Assembly: GCA_038133505.1 (NCBI GenBank)
Contig: JAYPTI010000068.1
Coordinates: forward strand, 1 to 16,416
Length of the DNA stretch: 16,416 nt
Direction: 5' to 3'
From: JAYQUR01 sp038133505
Lineage (GTDB): Bacteria > Pseudomonadota > Alphaproteobacteria > MPNO01 > UBA830
Shown: piece by piece, positions 1 to 7,355 of the stretch
Numbering within the stretch: position 1 is the stretch's first letter
How the letters are laid out: each line of letters begins with the position of its first letter
Notes under the pieces: model-generated
Database searches by the model: none
The model's input: the letters and a program-made list of their open reading frames with translations, nothing else
Told to the model about the DNA's origin: nothing
Program-made: the position numbers and the translations under genes

Positions 1-426
1 GCGATGCGTCTCGCGCTCCGCGAGGCCGACGCTCGTCAGCAGCTCGCGGGCGCGCTCTCGCGCCTCGGCCCTGGATTTGCCCGCGATCATCTGCGGCAGG
101 ACGACGTTTTCCAGCGCCGAGAATTCGGGCAGCAGGTGATGGAACTGGTAGACGAAGCCGATAGCCGTCCGCCGCAGCGCCGTGCGCCGGTCGTCGGAGA
201 GCCCGCTGCACGCTTCGCCCGCCACCCTGACCTCGCCGCCGTCGGGGCGCTCGAGGAGGCCGGCGATCTGGAGAAACGTGGATTTGCCCGCCCCCGACGG
301 GCCGACCAGCGCGACCACCTCGCCCGGCGAAATCGCAAGCGTCGCGCCGCGCAGCACGTGAAGGTCGTTCCCCGCCTGGCGAAACGTCCGGACGATCCCG
401 TCCAAGGCGAGCGCGGCGTCACTCAT
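1..426 (-). CDS. lolD: Lipoprotein-releasing ABC transporter ATP-binding protein LolD (3' end outside window)
   Basis: This is the cytoplasmic ATPase of the Lol complex, which extracts lipoproteins from the inner membrane and hands them to LolA. The frame opens with ATG at 426 and stays open to the window edge, giving 142 residues. They show an N-terminal beta strand, Walker A GPSGAGKS (residues 42–49) and the Q-loop glutamine at about residue 94 in the LolD-like run YQFHHLLPEFSALENV. The LSGGQ signature, Walker B and H-loop lie beyond the edge, so completeness cannot be judged. The first 8 nt (ATGAGTGA) overlap the end of the upstream permease gene, which suggests translational coupling. A related ABC ATPase such as FtsE or MacB is possible from the fold alone, but direct adjacency to two LolC/E-type permeases makes LolD by far the best reading. 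Confidence 0.93.
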   Translation of the reverse strand, partial: MSDAALALDGIVRTFRQAGNDLHVLRGATLAISPGEVVALVGPSGAGKSTFLQIAGLLERPDGGEVRVAGEACSGLSDDRRTALRRTAIGFVYQFHHLLPEFSALENVVLPQMIAGKSRAEARERARELLTSVGLAERETHR

Positions 427-1669
427 AGCGAAGCGCCTCCACCGGATCGAGGCGCGCGGCGCGCCACGCCGGATACAGCGTCGCCAGGAACGACAGGCCG
501 AGCGACAGCGCCAGAACGCTGACGACGTCCCAGGTCTCGATGCGGGACGGTAGCGTGGAGAGGTAATAGATCTGGGGGTCGAACATCCGGATGCCGGCCA
601 CCGCCTCGACCCAGCCCTGGATCGCCCCGATGTTGTCGGCGAACAGGACGCCAAGAACCAGCCCCGTGGCGCTGCCGACGATGCCGATGGCCGAGCCCGC
701 GAGGAAGAATATCTTCAACACCGTGGCCCGGTTGGCCCCCATGGTCCGCAGTATCGCGACGTCGCGTCCCTTGTCCTTCACCAGCATGATCAGACCGGAG
801 ATGATGTTGAGCGCCGCTATCAGGATGATCAGCGCCAGGATGAGAAACAACACGTTACGCTGAACCTGCACCGTGTAGAAGAAACTCTCGTTCTGGCGCT
901 GCCAGTCGAATACGCGGATCGGCGCGTCGGCGGCCGACACGAGGGCGGGCGCGAGGCTGCCGGCCCGGGCCGGGTTCCGCGCCATGACCTCGAGATTGGT
1001 GACGGCGTCCCTGCCCGTCCGGAAAAAAAGCTGCGCGGCGTCGAGCGGCATGAAGATGAAGCCGTTGTCGTACTCGTACATGCCCACTTCGAACGTCGCG
1101 ACGACGCGGTAGGTCTTCATGCGCGGGACCGAGCCGAAGGCGTTCTGCTCGAGCTGCGGCGAGATCAGGCGCATCCTGTCGCCCGGCTTAAGCCCCAGGC
1201 GTTCGGCGAGACGGCTGCCGACAATCACGGTGCTTTTGCCGGCGAAGCCGTCGAGCGACCCGCGGGCGAGGCTTTCCGAAACGATCGTCCGGGCGGCCAG
1301 GTCGTCGCGGCGGATGCCGCGCACGATCACGGCGGACGACCTTCCGTTGGCGGAAACCAGCCCCTGGCCTTCGACGATCGGGGTGACCCGGGCGACGCCG
1401 TCGACGGATGCGAATGTCCGGGCCAGCGCATCGAACCCCTGCAGGTTGCCGCCGCCGAGCGACGTGATGCTGAGATGGCCGTTGAGACCGAGAATGCGGC
1501 CGAGCAGGTCGACCTGGAATCCGTTCATGACCGACATCACGACGATCAGGACGGCGACGCCCAGCGCGATGCCGATCAGCGAGAACGCGGCGATGACGGA
1601 AACGAACCCCTCTTCGCGCCGGGCGCCGAGATAGCGCAGCGCCACCATGCGGACGGTCGCGTCAAACAT
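419..1669 (-). CDS. LolC/LolE-family lipoprotein-releasing permease, copy 2 (adjacent to lolD)
   Basis: This is an inner-membrane subunit of the lipoprotein-release transporter, 416 aa, close to the usual length. It shows TM1 at about residues 23–50 (preceded by ALRYLGARREEG), a large periplasmic domain at about 51–270, and three C-terminal helices near 272–298, 318–346 and 378–398, ending AWRAARLDPVEALRYE. This is the MacB-core plus FtsX layout. A hairpin-like stretch at about 170–186 (SPQ…SVPRMK) sits where E. coli LolC has the hook that contacts LolA. I chose ATG at 1669 because it gives the MFDA start matching the upstream paralogue and has a GAGG 5 nt before it. A longer form from GTG at 1708, overlapping the previous stop as GTGA, would add 13 residues. 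Whether this copy corresponds to LolC or LolE cannot be settled by reading, so no symbol is given. Confidence 0.93.
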   Translation of the reverse strand: MFDATVRMVALRYLGARREEGFVSVIAAFSLIGIALGVAVLIVVMSVMNGFQVDLLGRILGLNGHLSITSLGGGNLQGFDALARTFASVDGVARVTPIVEGQGLVSANGRSSAVIVRGIRRDDLAARTIVSESLARGSLDGFAGKSTVIVGSRLAERLGLKPGDRMRLISPQLEQNAFGSVPRMKTYRVVATFEVGMYEYDNGFIFMPLDAAQLFFRTGRDAVTNLEVMARNPARAGSLAPALVSAADAPIRVFDWQRQNESFFYTVQVQRNVLFLILALIILIAALNIISGLIMLVKDKGRDVAILRTMGANRATVLKIFFLAGSAIGIVGSATGLVLGVLFADNIGAIQGWVEAVAGIRMFDPQIYYLSTLPSRIETWDVVSVLALSLGLSFLATLYPAWRAARLDPVEALRYE

Positions 1670-1704
1670 CGGTGCCTCGCCGGCGTGTGTTTTCGCGTGC
1701 AGCG

Positions 1705-2940
1705 TCACTCATATCGCAGCGCCTCGACCGGATCGAGCCTGGCGGCGCGCCAGGCGGGAAACAGGGTTGCCGCGAGAGACACGCCGAGCGCGAGCGCGAC
1801 CACGAGAACGACGTCGCCCGTCCGCAGGATCGAGGGCATCTCGGTCAGGAAGGGTATCGCGCCGACCGACGCCCGGACCCACCCCTGGATCGTTTCCATG
1901 TTCGCCGAAATCGCGACCCCGAGAACGAGGCCGGAGACGGTGCCCGCGACGCCGACCAGCGCGCCGGAAAACAGGAATATCCGCATGATGGAGCCCGTCG
2001 TTGCCCCGCAGGTGCGCAATATCGCGATGCCGCGGCCCTTCTCCTTCACGAGCATGATCAGCCCGGTGAGGATATTGAACGCCGCGATCACGATCATCAG
2101 CGTCAGGATCAGGAACATCATCACGCGTTCGACGCGAAGTGCCGTGAGCAGGCTCCGCTGCGTCTCCTGCCAGGGGACGAACCTCAGATTGGCCCCCAGC
2201 GACGCCGGTAACGCCGCCGACGCGGCGCGCGCAGAATTCGGATCGTCCAGCAGGATCTCGAGCTTCGTGAGGGCGTCCTCGCCGGTCTCGAAAAAGGACT
2301 GCCCGTCGCGCAGGCGCATGAAGACGTAGCCGTCGTCGTACTGGAACATCCGGGTATGAAAGATCGCCGCGACCTCGAAGGTGCGCGAGCGCGGCGCCAC
2401 GACCAGCCCGTCGCCGTTCGTCCGGGGCGCAAGCAGGCGGAGCGAGGATCCCGGCTCCAGGCCGTAGCGCCTCGCCATGCGGGACCCCACGAGAACGCCG
2501 CCCTGCCGGTCGAAGCGTTCGAGCGAGCCCGTCGTTACGTTGTTCCACAGCGTCGGAAATTCGCGAAGATCCGGCGGACGCAGAGCGCGCACCACCGCGC
2601 CCGCAGAGACGCCGTTCGCGGTCGCCAGCACCTGTCCCTCGACGACCGGGATGGCCTCGGCCACGCCCGGCGCACGTTTCGCCCGGGCAACCAGCGCATC
2701 GAAGCCTTTGAGATCGGCCGTCCCCTCGGCCGTGACGCCGATATGGCCGTTGAGCCCGAGGATGCGCTGCGTCAGCTCCGCCCTGAAGCCGTTCATGACG
2801 GACATCACGATGATCAGCGTCGCGACGCCGAGCGCGATGCCGGCGAGCGAGAAGCCTGCGATGACGGAGACGAAACCTTCTTCACGCCGCGCGCGCAGGT
2901 AGCGCAGCGCCACCGCGCGCTCGAAAGCGTCGAAGATCAT
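1705..2940 (-). CDS. LolC/LolE-family lipoprotein-releasing permease, copy 1 (after proS)
   Basis: This is the second LolC/LolE-type permease, 411 aa, with the same plan as its neighbour: TM1 at about residues 24–50, a periplasmic domain at about 51–270, and TM2–4 near 272–298, 318–346 and 376–396. The two copies are nearly identical near the N-terminus (RARREEGFVSVIA, VMSVMNGF, RILGLNGH) and at the C-terminus (PAWRAARLDPVEALRYE), and diverge strongly in the periplasmic part. A hook-like hairpin is also visible here at about 171–187 (APR…VAPRSR). ATG at 2940 forms an ATGA overlap with the proS stop. The frame runs open far upstream of this ATG, but that part lies inside proS and is not protein-like. 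The copy 2 start is 35 nt past this stop. The pair may form a heterodimer on LolD; that is inference from the arrangement. Confidence 0.93.
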   Translation of the reverse strand: MIFDAFERAVALRYLRARREEGFVSVIAGFSLAGIALGVATLIIVMSVMNGFRAELTQRILGLNGHIGVTAEGTADLKGFDALVARAKRAPGVAEAIPVVEGQVLATANGVSAGAVVRALRPPDLREFPTLWNNVTTGSLERFDRQGGVLVGSRMARRYGLEPGSSLRLLAPRTNGDGLVVAPRSRTFEVAAIFHTRMFQYDDGYVFMRLRDGQSFFETGEDALTKLEILLDDPNSARAASAALPASLGANLRFVPWQETQRSLLTALRVERVMMFLILTLMIVIAAFNILTGLIMLVKEKGRGIAILRTCGATTGSIMRIFLFSGALVGVAGTVSGLVLGVAISANMETIQGWVRASVGAIPFLTEMPSILRTGDVVLVVALALGVSLAATLFPAWRAARLDPVEALRYE

Positions 2941-4250
2941 GCAGTGAGCCTGGCGAGCGCCGCTTCCGGCGAGAGTTCCTCGCGCTCGCCCGTCGCCCGG
3001 TTCTTGAACTCGACGACGCCGCTCTTGATCCCGCGCGGGCCGACGACGATCTGCCACGGCAGGCCGATCAGGTCCATGTCGGCGAACTTGGCGCCGGCGC
3101 GCTCGTCGCGGTCGTCGTAGAGCGGATCGACCCCGGCCGCCTGCAGCTTCGCGTACAGGTCTTCCGCCGCCGCGTCGCAGTCGGCGTCGCCGACCTTGAG
3201 GTTGACGATGCCCGCCCCGAACGGAGCGACCGAGGCCGGCCAGCGGATGCCGTTCTCGTCGTGGAACGCCTCGATCAGCCCGCCCACGAGCCGCGAGACG
3301 CCGATGCCGTAGGAGCCCATCTCGGGATGGATATCCGTCCCGTCGGGGCCCGCGACGACGGCGTTCATCGCCTTCGAATACTTGGTGCCGAAATAGAAGA
3401 TGTGGCCGACCTCGATGCCGCGCGCGTTGACGAGCCGGTCGCCGAGCTTCCCGGCCTCGGCCGGGTCGTGCTTCTCGTCGGTCGCGGCGTAGAGGCCGGT
3501 CCAGCGGTCGACGACGGGCTGCAGGTCCGCGTCGTAGTCGACCTCCTCGCCGAGCACGTCGAATTCGAGCAGGTCCCGGTGGCAGAACACCTCGCTCTCG
3601 CCGGTCTCGGCGAGGATGATGAACTCGTGGCTGAGATCGCCGCCGATCGGGCCCGTATCCGCCGCCATCGGGATCGCTTTCAGCCCCATCCGCGCGAAGG
3701 TGCGGAGATAGCAGACGAACATCTTGTTGTAGGCGCGCCGCGCGCTCTCGTAGTCGAGGTCGAACGAGTAGGAATCCTTCATCAGAAACTCGCGGCCGCG
3801 CATCACGCCGAAGCGCGGGCGCACCTCGTCCCGGAACTTCCACTGGATGTGGTAGAGCAGCTTCGGGAGGTCCTTGTAGCTCCGGATATGGGCGCGGACG
3901 ATCTCAGTGATCATCTCCTCGTTGGTCGGCCCGTAGAGCATGTCGCGGTCGTGACGGTCGCGGATGCGCAGCATTTCCGCGCCGTAATCGTCGTAGCGCC
4001 CGCTCTCCCGCCACAGCTCGGCGGGCTGGATCGTCGGCATCAGGACTTCCTGGCATCCCGCGGCGTCCTGCTCCTCGCGGACGATCTGCTCGACCTTGCG
4101 CAGCACCTTGAGGCCGAGCGGCAGCCACGAATAGATGCCCGCGCTCGACTGGCGGATCATGCCGGCGCGCAGCATCAGCCGGTGCGAGACGATCTGCGCC
4201 TCGGACGGATCCTCCTTGAGCGTGGGAAGGAAAAAACGCGACATGCGCAT
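2937..4250 (-). CDS. proS: Prolyl-tRNA synthetase (short form without INS domain)
   Basis: This cytoplasmic class II aminoacyl-tRNA synthetase charges tRNA-Pro with proline. It is 437 aa, against about 570 aa for the E. coli-type enzyme. The sequence shows the N-terminal MSRFFLPTLKEDPSEAQ and LMLRAGMIRQSSAGIYSWLP runs, a YGPTNEE proline-site loop (about 106–112), motif 2 starting FRDEVRPRFGVMRG (139 on) and motif 3 GSYGIGVSRLVGG (312–324). The C-terminal anticodon-binding domain (about 340–430) contains YDDRDERAGAKFADMDLIG. Between motifs 2 and 3 there is too little room for the editing INS domain, as in other alphaproteobacterial enzymes. The start at 4250 has GAGGAGG 11 nt upstream; the in-frame ATG at 4244 is an alternative. 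The stop overlaps the next gene as ATGA. Proofreading of Ala-tRNA-Pro would need a separate trans-editing protein, not seen here. Confidence 0.97.
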   Translation of the reverse strand: MRMSRFFLPTLKEDPSEAQIVSHRLMLRAGMIRQSSAGIYSWLPLGLKVLRKVEQIVREEQDAAGCQEVLMPTIQPAELWRESGRYDDYGAEMLRIRDRHDRDMLYGPTNEEMITEIVRAHIRSYKDLPKLLYHIQWKFRDEVRPRFGVMRGREFLMKDSYSFDLDYESARRAYNKMFVCYLRTFARMGLKAIPMAADTGPIGGDLSHEFIILAETGESEVFCHRDLLEFDVLGEEVDYDADLQPVVDRWTGLYAATDEKHDPAEAGKLGDRLVNARGIEVGHIFYFGTKYSKAMNAVVAGPDGTDIHPEMGSYGIGVSRLVGGLIEAFHDENGIRWPASVAPFGAGIVNLKVGDADCDAAAEDLYAKLQAAGVDPLYDDRDERAGAKFADMDLIGLPWQIVVGPRGIKSGVVEFKNRATGEREELSPEAALARLTA

Positions 4251-4280
4251 GGTTTGGGACGCCTCCTCGATTGCGAGGCG

Positions 4281-4309
4281 AACATAGGGAATGCGCTTGG
4301 GGCCTGCAA
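4281..4309 (-). promoter_or_regulatory. Candidate sigma-70 promoter for proS
   Basis: Read on the minus strand, a TTGCAG element (4309–4304) and a TATGTT element (4286–4281) are separated by exactly 17 nt. The -35 matches TTGACA at three positions and the -10 matches TATAAT at four. The predicted transcript would start near 4274, giving a leader of roughly 24 nt that contains the GAGGAGG ribosome site (4268–4262). A 5-bp hairpin CCTCG-CAAT-CGAGG (4278–4265) overlaps that site, but transcription might start inside it. This is a weak motif match in a 105-nt gap. Confidence 0.35.
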
Positions 4310-4328
4310 TGCGTTTGGGCGGTTTACA

Positions 4329-4345
4329 GCCCGCTTGCGGCGGGC
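4329..4345 (-). terminator. Possible weak terminator after the small secreted-protein gene
   Basis: A perfect 6-bp GC-only stem with a 5-nt loop (GCCCGC-CGCAA-GCGGGC on the minus strand) begins 10 nt after the stop codon at 4356. It is followed by TGTAAACC rather than a run of T, so efficient intrinsic termination is doubtful. Its position between a small gene and the housekeeping proS gene fits a boundary. Confidence 0.35.
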
Positions 4346-4355
4346 CGCGAGCGGA

Positions 4356-4751
4356 TCAGCGGCTGGCGCTGAGCTTCTTGCAGGCCTCGATCACGTCGTG
4401 CGACGTGCCGGAGCTGACCGGCTGGCCGTTGTAGTAGACCCTGCCGTTCTTGTATTCGACCTTGCCGACGGTGGATTCGCCGAGATAACGGCCCGCGCCG
4501 GACGGCAGCTTCGACGGATCGATCTGGATGTCGATGGTGATCGACTCCGGCGGCTTGACCGTGAAATCGCCGCCGAGATCGGCCGGCGCAACCGAACGGC
4601 CGTCGGCTGTCACGCCGGGCTGGTACGCGACGGACGCGTCCGGCGTGTGCGCAACGACGTTGCGGCATTGTTCCTTGGTGACGGTGACCTTCGCGGCGTT
4701 CGCCGAGAACGGCAGCGCGGCGAGCACGAAGACGGCAATCAGGGTACGCAT
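4356..4751 (-). CDS. Small secreted or periplasmic protein of unknown function
   Basis: I do not recognise the family. The 131-aa product has a clear Sec signal peptide: MRTL, a hydrophobic core (IAVFVLAALPF) and a likely cleavage after SANA (residue 19). The mature part of about 112 residues is hydrophilic, has no membrane segment, and carries just two cysteines (C29 and C124), which could form a disulfide closing the domain. The middle (about 55–115) is rich in beta-type runs such as FTVKPPESITIDIQID and KVEYKNGRVYYNGQPV. No lipobox is present, so it should be soluble in the periplasm. No Shine–Dalgarno site precedes the ATG; a -10-like TACAAT lies so close that the mRNA could be leaderless. 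It sits alone between the MetE-like gene and proS, and its codon use looks like its neighbours. Confidence 0.8.
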   Translation of the reverse strand: MRTLIAVFVLAALPFSANAAKVTVTKEQCRNVVAHTPDASVAYQPGVTADGRSVAPADLGGDFTVKPPESITIDIQIDPSKLPSGAGRYLGESTVGKVEYKNGRVYYNGQPVSSGTSHDVIEACKKLSASR

Positions 4752-4757
4752 GACGCC

Positions 4758-4788
4758 ATTGTAGCGCCCGGCGGTTAAGGAATGGGAA
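4758..4788 (-). promoter_or_regulatory. Candidate promoter giving a leaderless mRNA
   Basis: On the minus strand a TACAAT -10 element (4763–4758, five of six consensus bases) ends 6 nt before the ATG at 4751. Counting 7 nt downstream puts the transcription start on the A of the start codon. A TTCCCA element (4788–4783) matches the -35 consensus at four positions but with a 19-nt spacer. The absence of any Shine–Dalgarno site before this ATG supports the reading. Confidence 0.4.
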
Positions 4789-4809
4789 ACGCCAGAAAAG
4801 GCTATTAAA

Positions 4810-5928
4810 TCAGACGGTTCCCCAGATTTCCTCAGCCACCTTCACGACGAGTTCGAGCTTTTTCTGCTGGTCGTCGACGGTGATGTCATTGCCGTGCTCG
4901 GTCGACGAGAAACCGCACTGCGGCGCGATGCCGAGCTGGTCGATATCGCAGTATTTCGACGCCTCCTCGAACTTCTTCTTGATATCGTCGAGCGGCTCGA
5001 GCTCGGGCGTCTTCGTGGTGATGAAGCCCGGCAGGACGCGCTGCTTACCCTTGTGCAGCAGGCGCAGCGGCTCCAGCCCGCCGGAGCGGTCGCTGTCGTA
5101 CTCCATGAAGAAGATGTCGACGTCGGTCGAGAAGATCGCCTCCGCCGCCGGGTCGTAACCGCCCGACGCCGCATAGGTCGAGCGGAAGTTGCCGCGGCAC
5201 ATGTGCATGCCGATGAACATGTCGTCGGGCCGGTCCTTGATCGCCTCGTTCATCATCCAGGCGTAGCGCTGCAGCAGCTCGTCGGGATCGCTGCCCTCGG
5301 CCTTCTTCATCTCGCGCTGCTTGGGATCGCACAGATAGGCGAAGTAGATGTCGTCCATCTGCATATAGCGGCAACCCGCGTCGTAGAAGGCGTGGACGGC
5401 CTGCTTGTACGTCGCGGCGATGTCGGCGAACAGGACGTCGGGATCCTTGTACTCAGCCGGATGGATATCCTCCGGCGCGGTGCGGTAGTGGCAGCAGCTC
5501 GGCCCCGGGATGGAAATCTTCGGCGTGACCTTGGTGTGCTCGGCGACGAACTTGAAATGCGCGAGCATCGGATGGTTTGCCGGGAACCCCAGCTTCGACT
5601 TGATCGTCGGATAGAGCGGCGGGATCTGGGTGCCCGCGAACTGGACGCCGTCGGTGGCGCGCAGCTCCATGTCGAAGCCGTCGAGCATGCCCATGAAATC
5701 GTAGTGCCAGAAATAGCGCCGGTGCTCGCCGTCGGTCGTCACGGGAAGACCGATGTCCTCCTGCAGCTTGATGACGTCGATGATGGACTGATCTTCGATC
5801 GCCTTCAGCTCCTCGGCAGAGATGGTCGGCTTGTCCGTATAGAACTTCTTGCGCGCTTCCATCACGCTCGGCGGGCGCAGCAGGCTGCCGACATGATCGG
5901 CGCGGAAAGGCGGGGTGAGAGCGGCCAT
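4810..5928 (-). CDS. Cobalamin-independent methionine synthase (MetE C-terminal) family protein, single-barrel form
   Basis: A cytoplasmic 372-aa protein of the MetE/UROD-like barrel family, about half the length of full MetE and without its N-terminal domain. It begins with the MetE-like FRADHVGSLLRPP (residues 8–20). The zinc ligands of MetE have counterparts: H242 and C244 in HMCRGNF, E276 in FFMEYDSD, and C338 in APQCGFSS, so a thiol-methyltransferase site looks intact. A MQMDDIYFAY run (189–198) matches the conserved acidic strand. The start at 5928 was chosen because homology begins there and AGGGA lies 10 nt upstream; an upstream in-frame ATG at 6000 would run into guaD. The gene follows guaD by 50 nt and may be read with it. 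Methyl donor and acceptor cannot be read from sequence; homocysteine is the family's usual acceptor. Confidence 0.88.
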   Translation of the reverse strand: MAALTPPFRADHVGSLLRPPSVMEARKKFYTDKPTISAEELKAIEDQSIIDVIKLQEDIGLPVTTDGEHRRYFWHYDFMGMLDGFDMELRATDGVQFAGTQIPPLYPTIKSKLGFPANHPMLAHFKFVAEHTKVTPKISIPGPSCCHYRTAPEDIHPAEYKDPDVLFADIAATYKQAVHAFYDAGCRYMQMDDIYFAYLCDPKQREMKKAEGSDPDELLQRYAWMMNEAIKDRPDDMFIGMHMCRGNFRSTYAASGGYDPAAEAIFSTDVDIFFMEYDSDRSGGLEPLRLLHKGKQRVLPGFITTKTPELEPLDDIKKKFEEASKYCDIDQLGIAPQCGFSSTEHGNDITVDDQQKKLELVVKVAEEIWGTV

Positions 5929-5978
5929 TCGTTCGGTTTCCCTATGTCTCGTTTCTTCTGTGTTCGACGCGATATTGC

Positions 5979-7289
5979 CTAGCCGCCGTGGACCCTGCAA
6001 CCCGCCGCATAAGTCGCGCGGACCGCGCGGTCGTCGGCGAGGATCATCTGGGCGAACAGCACGTCGCGGATGGCCTCGGCGCGCTCCACGCGCTGGCGAA
6101 TGATATCGGTCGAGGCGGTGTCCAGCACCACGATATCCGCTTCGTAGCCTGCATCGAGCCGCCCGATCCGGTCGCCGAGCGACAGCGCCTCCGCGCCGCC
6201 CGCCGTCGACAGCCAGAACGCCTGCTCCGGCGTCAGCGAATAGCCGCCGAACTGGGCGATCTCGTAGGCGGCCTTCATGGTCGCGAACGGCGACAGCGAC
6301 GTACCGCCGCCGACGTCAGAGCCCAGCATCACCCCGACGCCCGCGTCCCACGTCTCTTTCATCCGGAACAGTCCGCTGCCCATGAACAGGTTCGAGGTCG
6401 GACAGTGGACGAACTTCGTGCCGGTCTCCGATGCCTTCGCAAGGTCGGCCGCATCCATGTGGATCGCATGGCCGTAGAGCGCGCGCGGTCCCAGCATGCC
6501 GTAGCGGGCGTAGACGTCCTGGTAGGACCGCGCCTCGGGAAAGAGATCCGCGACCCAGGCGACCTCGTCCATGTTCTCGGCGACGTGGGATTGCAGATAG
6601 ACGCCGTCATGTTCCGACATCAGCGCCCCGCAGGCTTCGAGCTGCTCCGGCGTACTGGTCGGCGCGAAGCGCGGCGTCACGGCATAGAGGTTGCGGCCTT
6701 TGCCGTGCCACTTCCCGATCAGCGCATTCGTGTCGTCGTAGCCGCTGCGCGCGGTGTCGGTGACCGGATCGGGCGCATTTCGATCCATCAGGACCTTGCC
6801 CGCGATCATCCGCAGGTCGCGGGCGGACGCTTCTTCGAAGAACGCGTCCGTCGATTCCGGATGCACGGTGCAGTAGACCGCGGCCGTCGTGGTGCCGTTT
6901 GCAAGGAGCAGGTCGAGGAACAGCCTCGCCGTCTCGCGGGCGTATGCCGTATCCGAAAAACGGGCTTCTTCGGGAAAGGTGTAGGTCTCCAGCCAGTCGA
7001 GAAGCTGCGTGCCGAACGACGCGATGACGCCGATCTGCGGGTAGTGGACGTGGCCGTCGACGAAGCCGGGCACGATCAGGTCGCCGCCGTAGTCGTGTCG
7101 TTGGGCGCCGCGTGCGAGATCGGGCGGCTCGTCTCCCGCCTGCCCTGCCCAGACGATCCTGCCGCCTTCTATCAGCAGCGCGCCCCTCTCCATATATCGG
7201 AGCGCGCCCGCATCGGCGCGCGGATCGCCGTCGAAACTGAGCGTCCGGCCGGTCAGGTGCAGTCGGTGTCGTGGGCTATCCGGCGGCAT
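5979..7289 (-). CDS. guaD: Guanine deaminase
   Basis: This cytoplasmic zinc amidohydrolase converts guanine to xanthine and ammonia. The 436-aa product has the usual length. It shows a beta-sandwich N-terminus, the metal motif PGFVDGHVHYPQ (H80, H82), then HVAEN (H235), GHAIHMD (H274), HCPTSNLFMGSG (295–306) and GSDVGGGTS (D325). The spacing of these residues matches guanine deaminase metal ligands, and HCPTSNLFMGSG separates it from other amidohydrolases such as atrazine or cytosine deaminases. The start ATG at 7289 has GGAG 10 nt upstream. The gene lies directly after the ABC binding protein, from which it is separated by a terminator (7310–7344), and near xdhAB, which would oxidise its xanthine product. 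The stop is TAG. Confidence 0.96.
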   Translation of the reverse strand: MPPDSPRHRLHLTGRTLSFDGDPRADAGALRYMERGALLIEGGRIVWAGQAGDEPPDLARGAQRHDYGGDLIVPGFVDGHVHYPQIGVIASFGTQLLDWLETYTFPEEARFSDTAYARETARLFLDLLLANGTTTAAVYCTVHPESTDAFFEEASARDLRMIAGKVLMDRNAPDPVTDTARSGYDDTNALIGKWHGKGRNLYAVTPRFAPTSTPEQLEACGALMSEHDGVYLQSHVAENMDEVAWVADLFPEARSYQDVYARYGMLGPRALYGHAIHMDAADLAKASETGTKFVHCPTSNLFMGSGLFRMKETWDAGVGVMLGSDVGGGTSLSPFATMKAAYEIAQFGGYSLTPEQAFWLSTAGGAEALSLGDRIGRLDAGYEADIVVLDTASTDIIRQRVERAEAIRDVLFAQMILADDRAVRATYAAGCRVHGG

Positions 7290-7309
7290 CGTTCGCTATC
7301 TCCGGACGG

Positions 7310-7344
7310 AAAAAGGGCGGCAAGGGATGTCCCGTGCCGCCCTT
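7310..7344 (-). terminator. Intrinsic terminator between the binding-protein gene and guaD
   Basis: On the minus strand a 10-bp stem (AAGGGCGGCA paired with TGCCGCCCTT) is extended by one mismatch and a further 4-bp GGGA/TCCC stem with a 2-nt loop, then followed by a run of five T (the first two within the stem). It begins 11 nt after the TAA stop of the binding-protein gene and ends 20 nt before the guaD ATG. It should end or strongly reduce transcription, leaving guaD dependent on read-through or on a promoter inside the preceding gene. Confidence 0.85.
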
Positions 7345-7355
7345 CCCCATTTCGC

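Noticed and set aside
2941..3843. Apparent N-terminal extension of the first LolC/E permease
   Set aside because: The extension is the proS sequence read in another frame, Arg/Gly-rich with no domain; ATG at 2940 with an ATGA overlap is the natural start.
3261..4778. Plus-strand open frame of about 505 codons opposite proS and the small secreted-protein gene
   Set aside because: Antisense shadow that crosses two real genes and the gap between them; no protein-like features.
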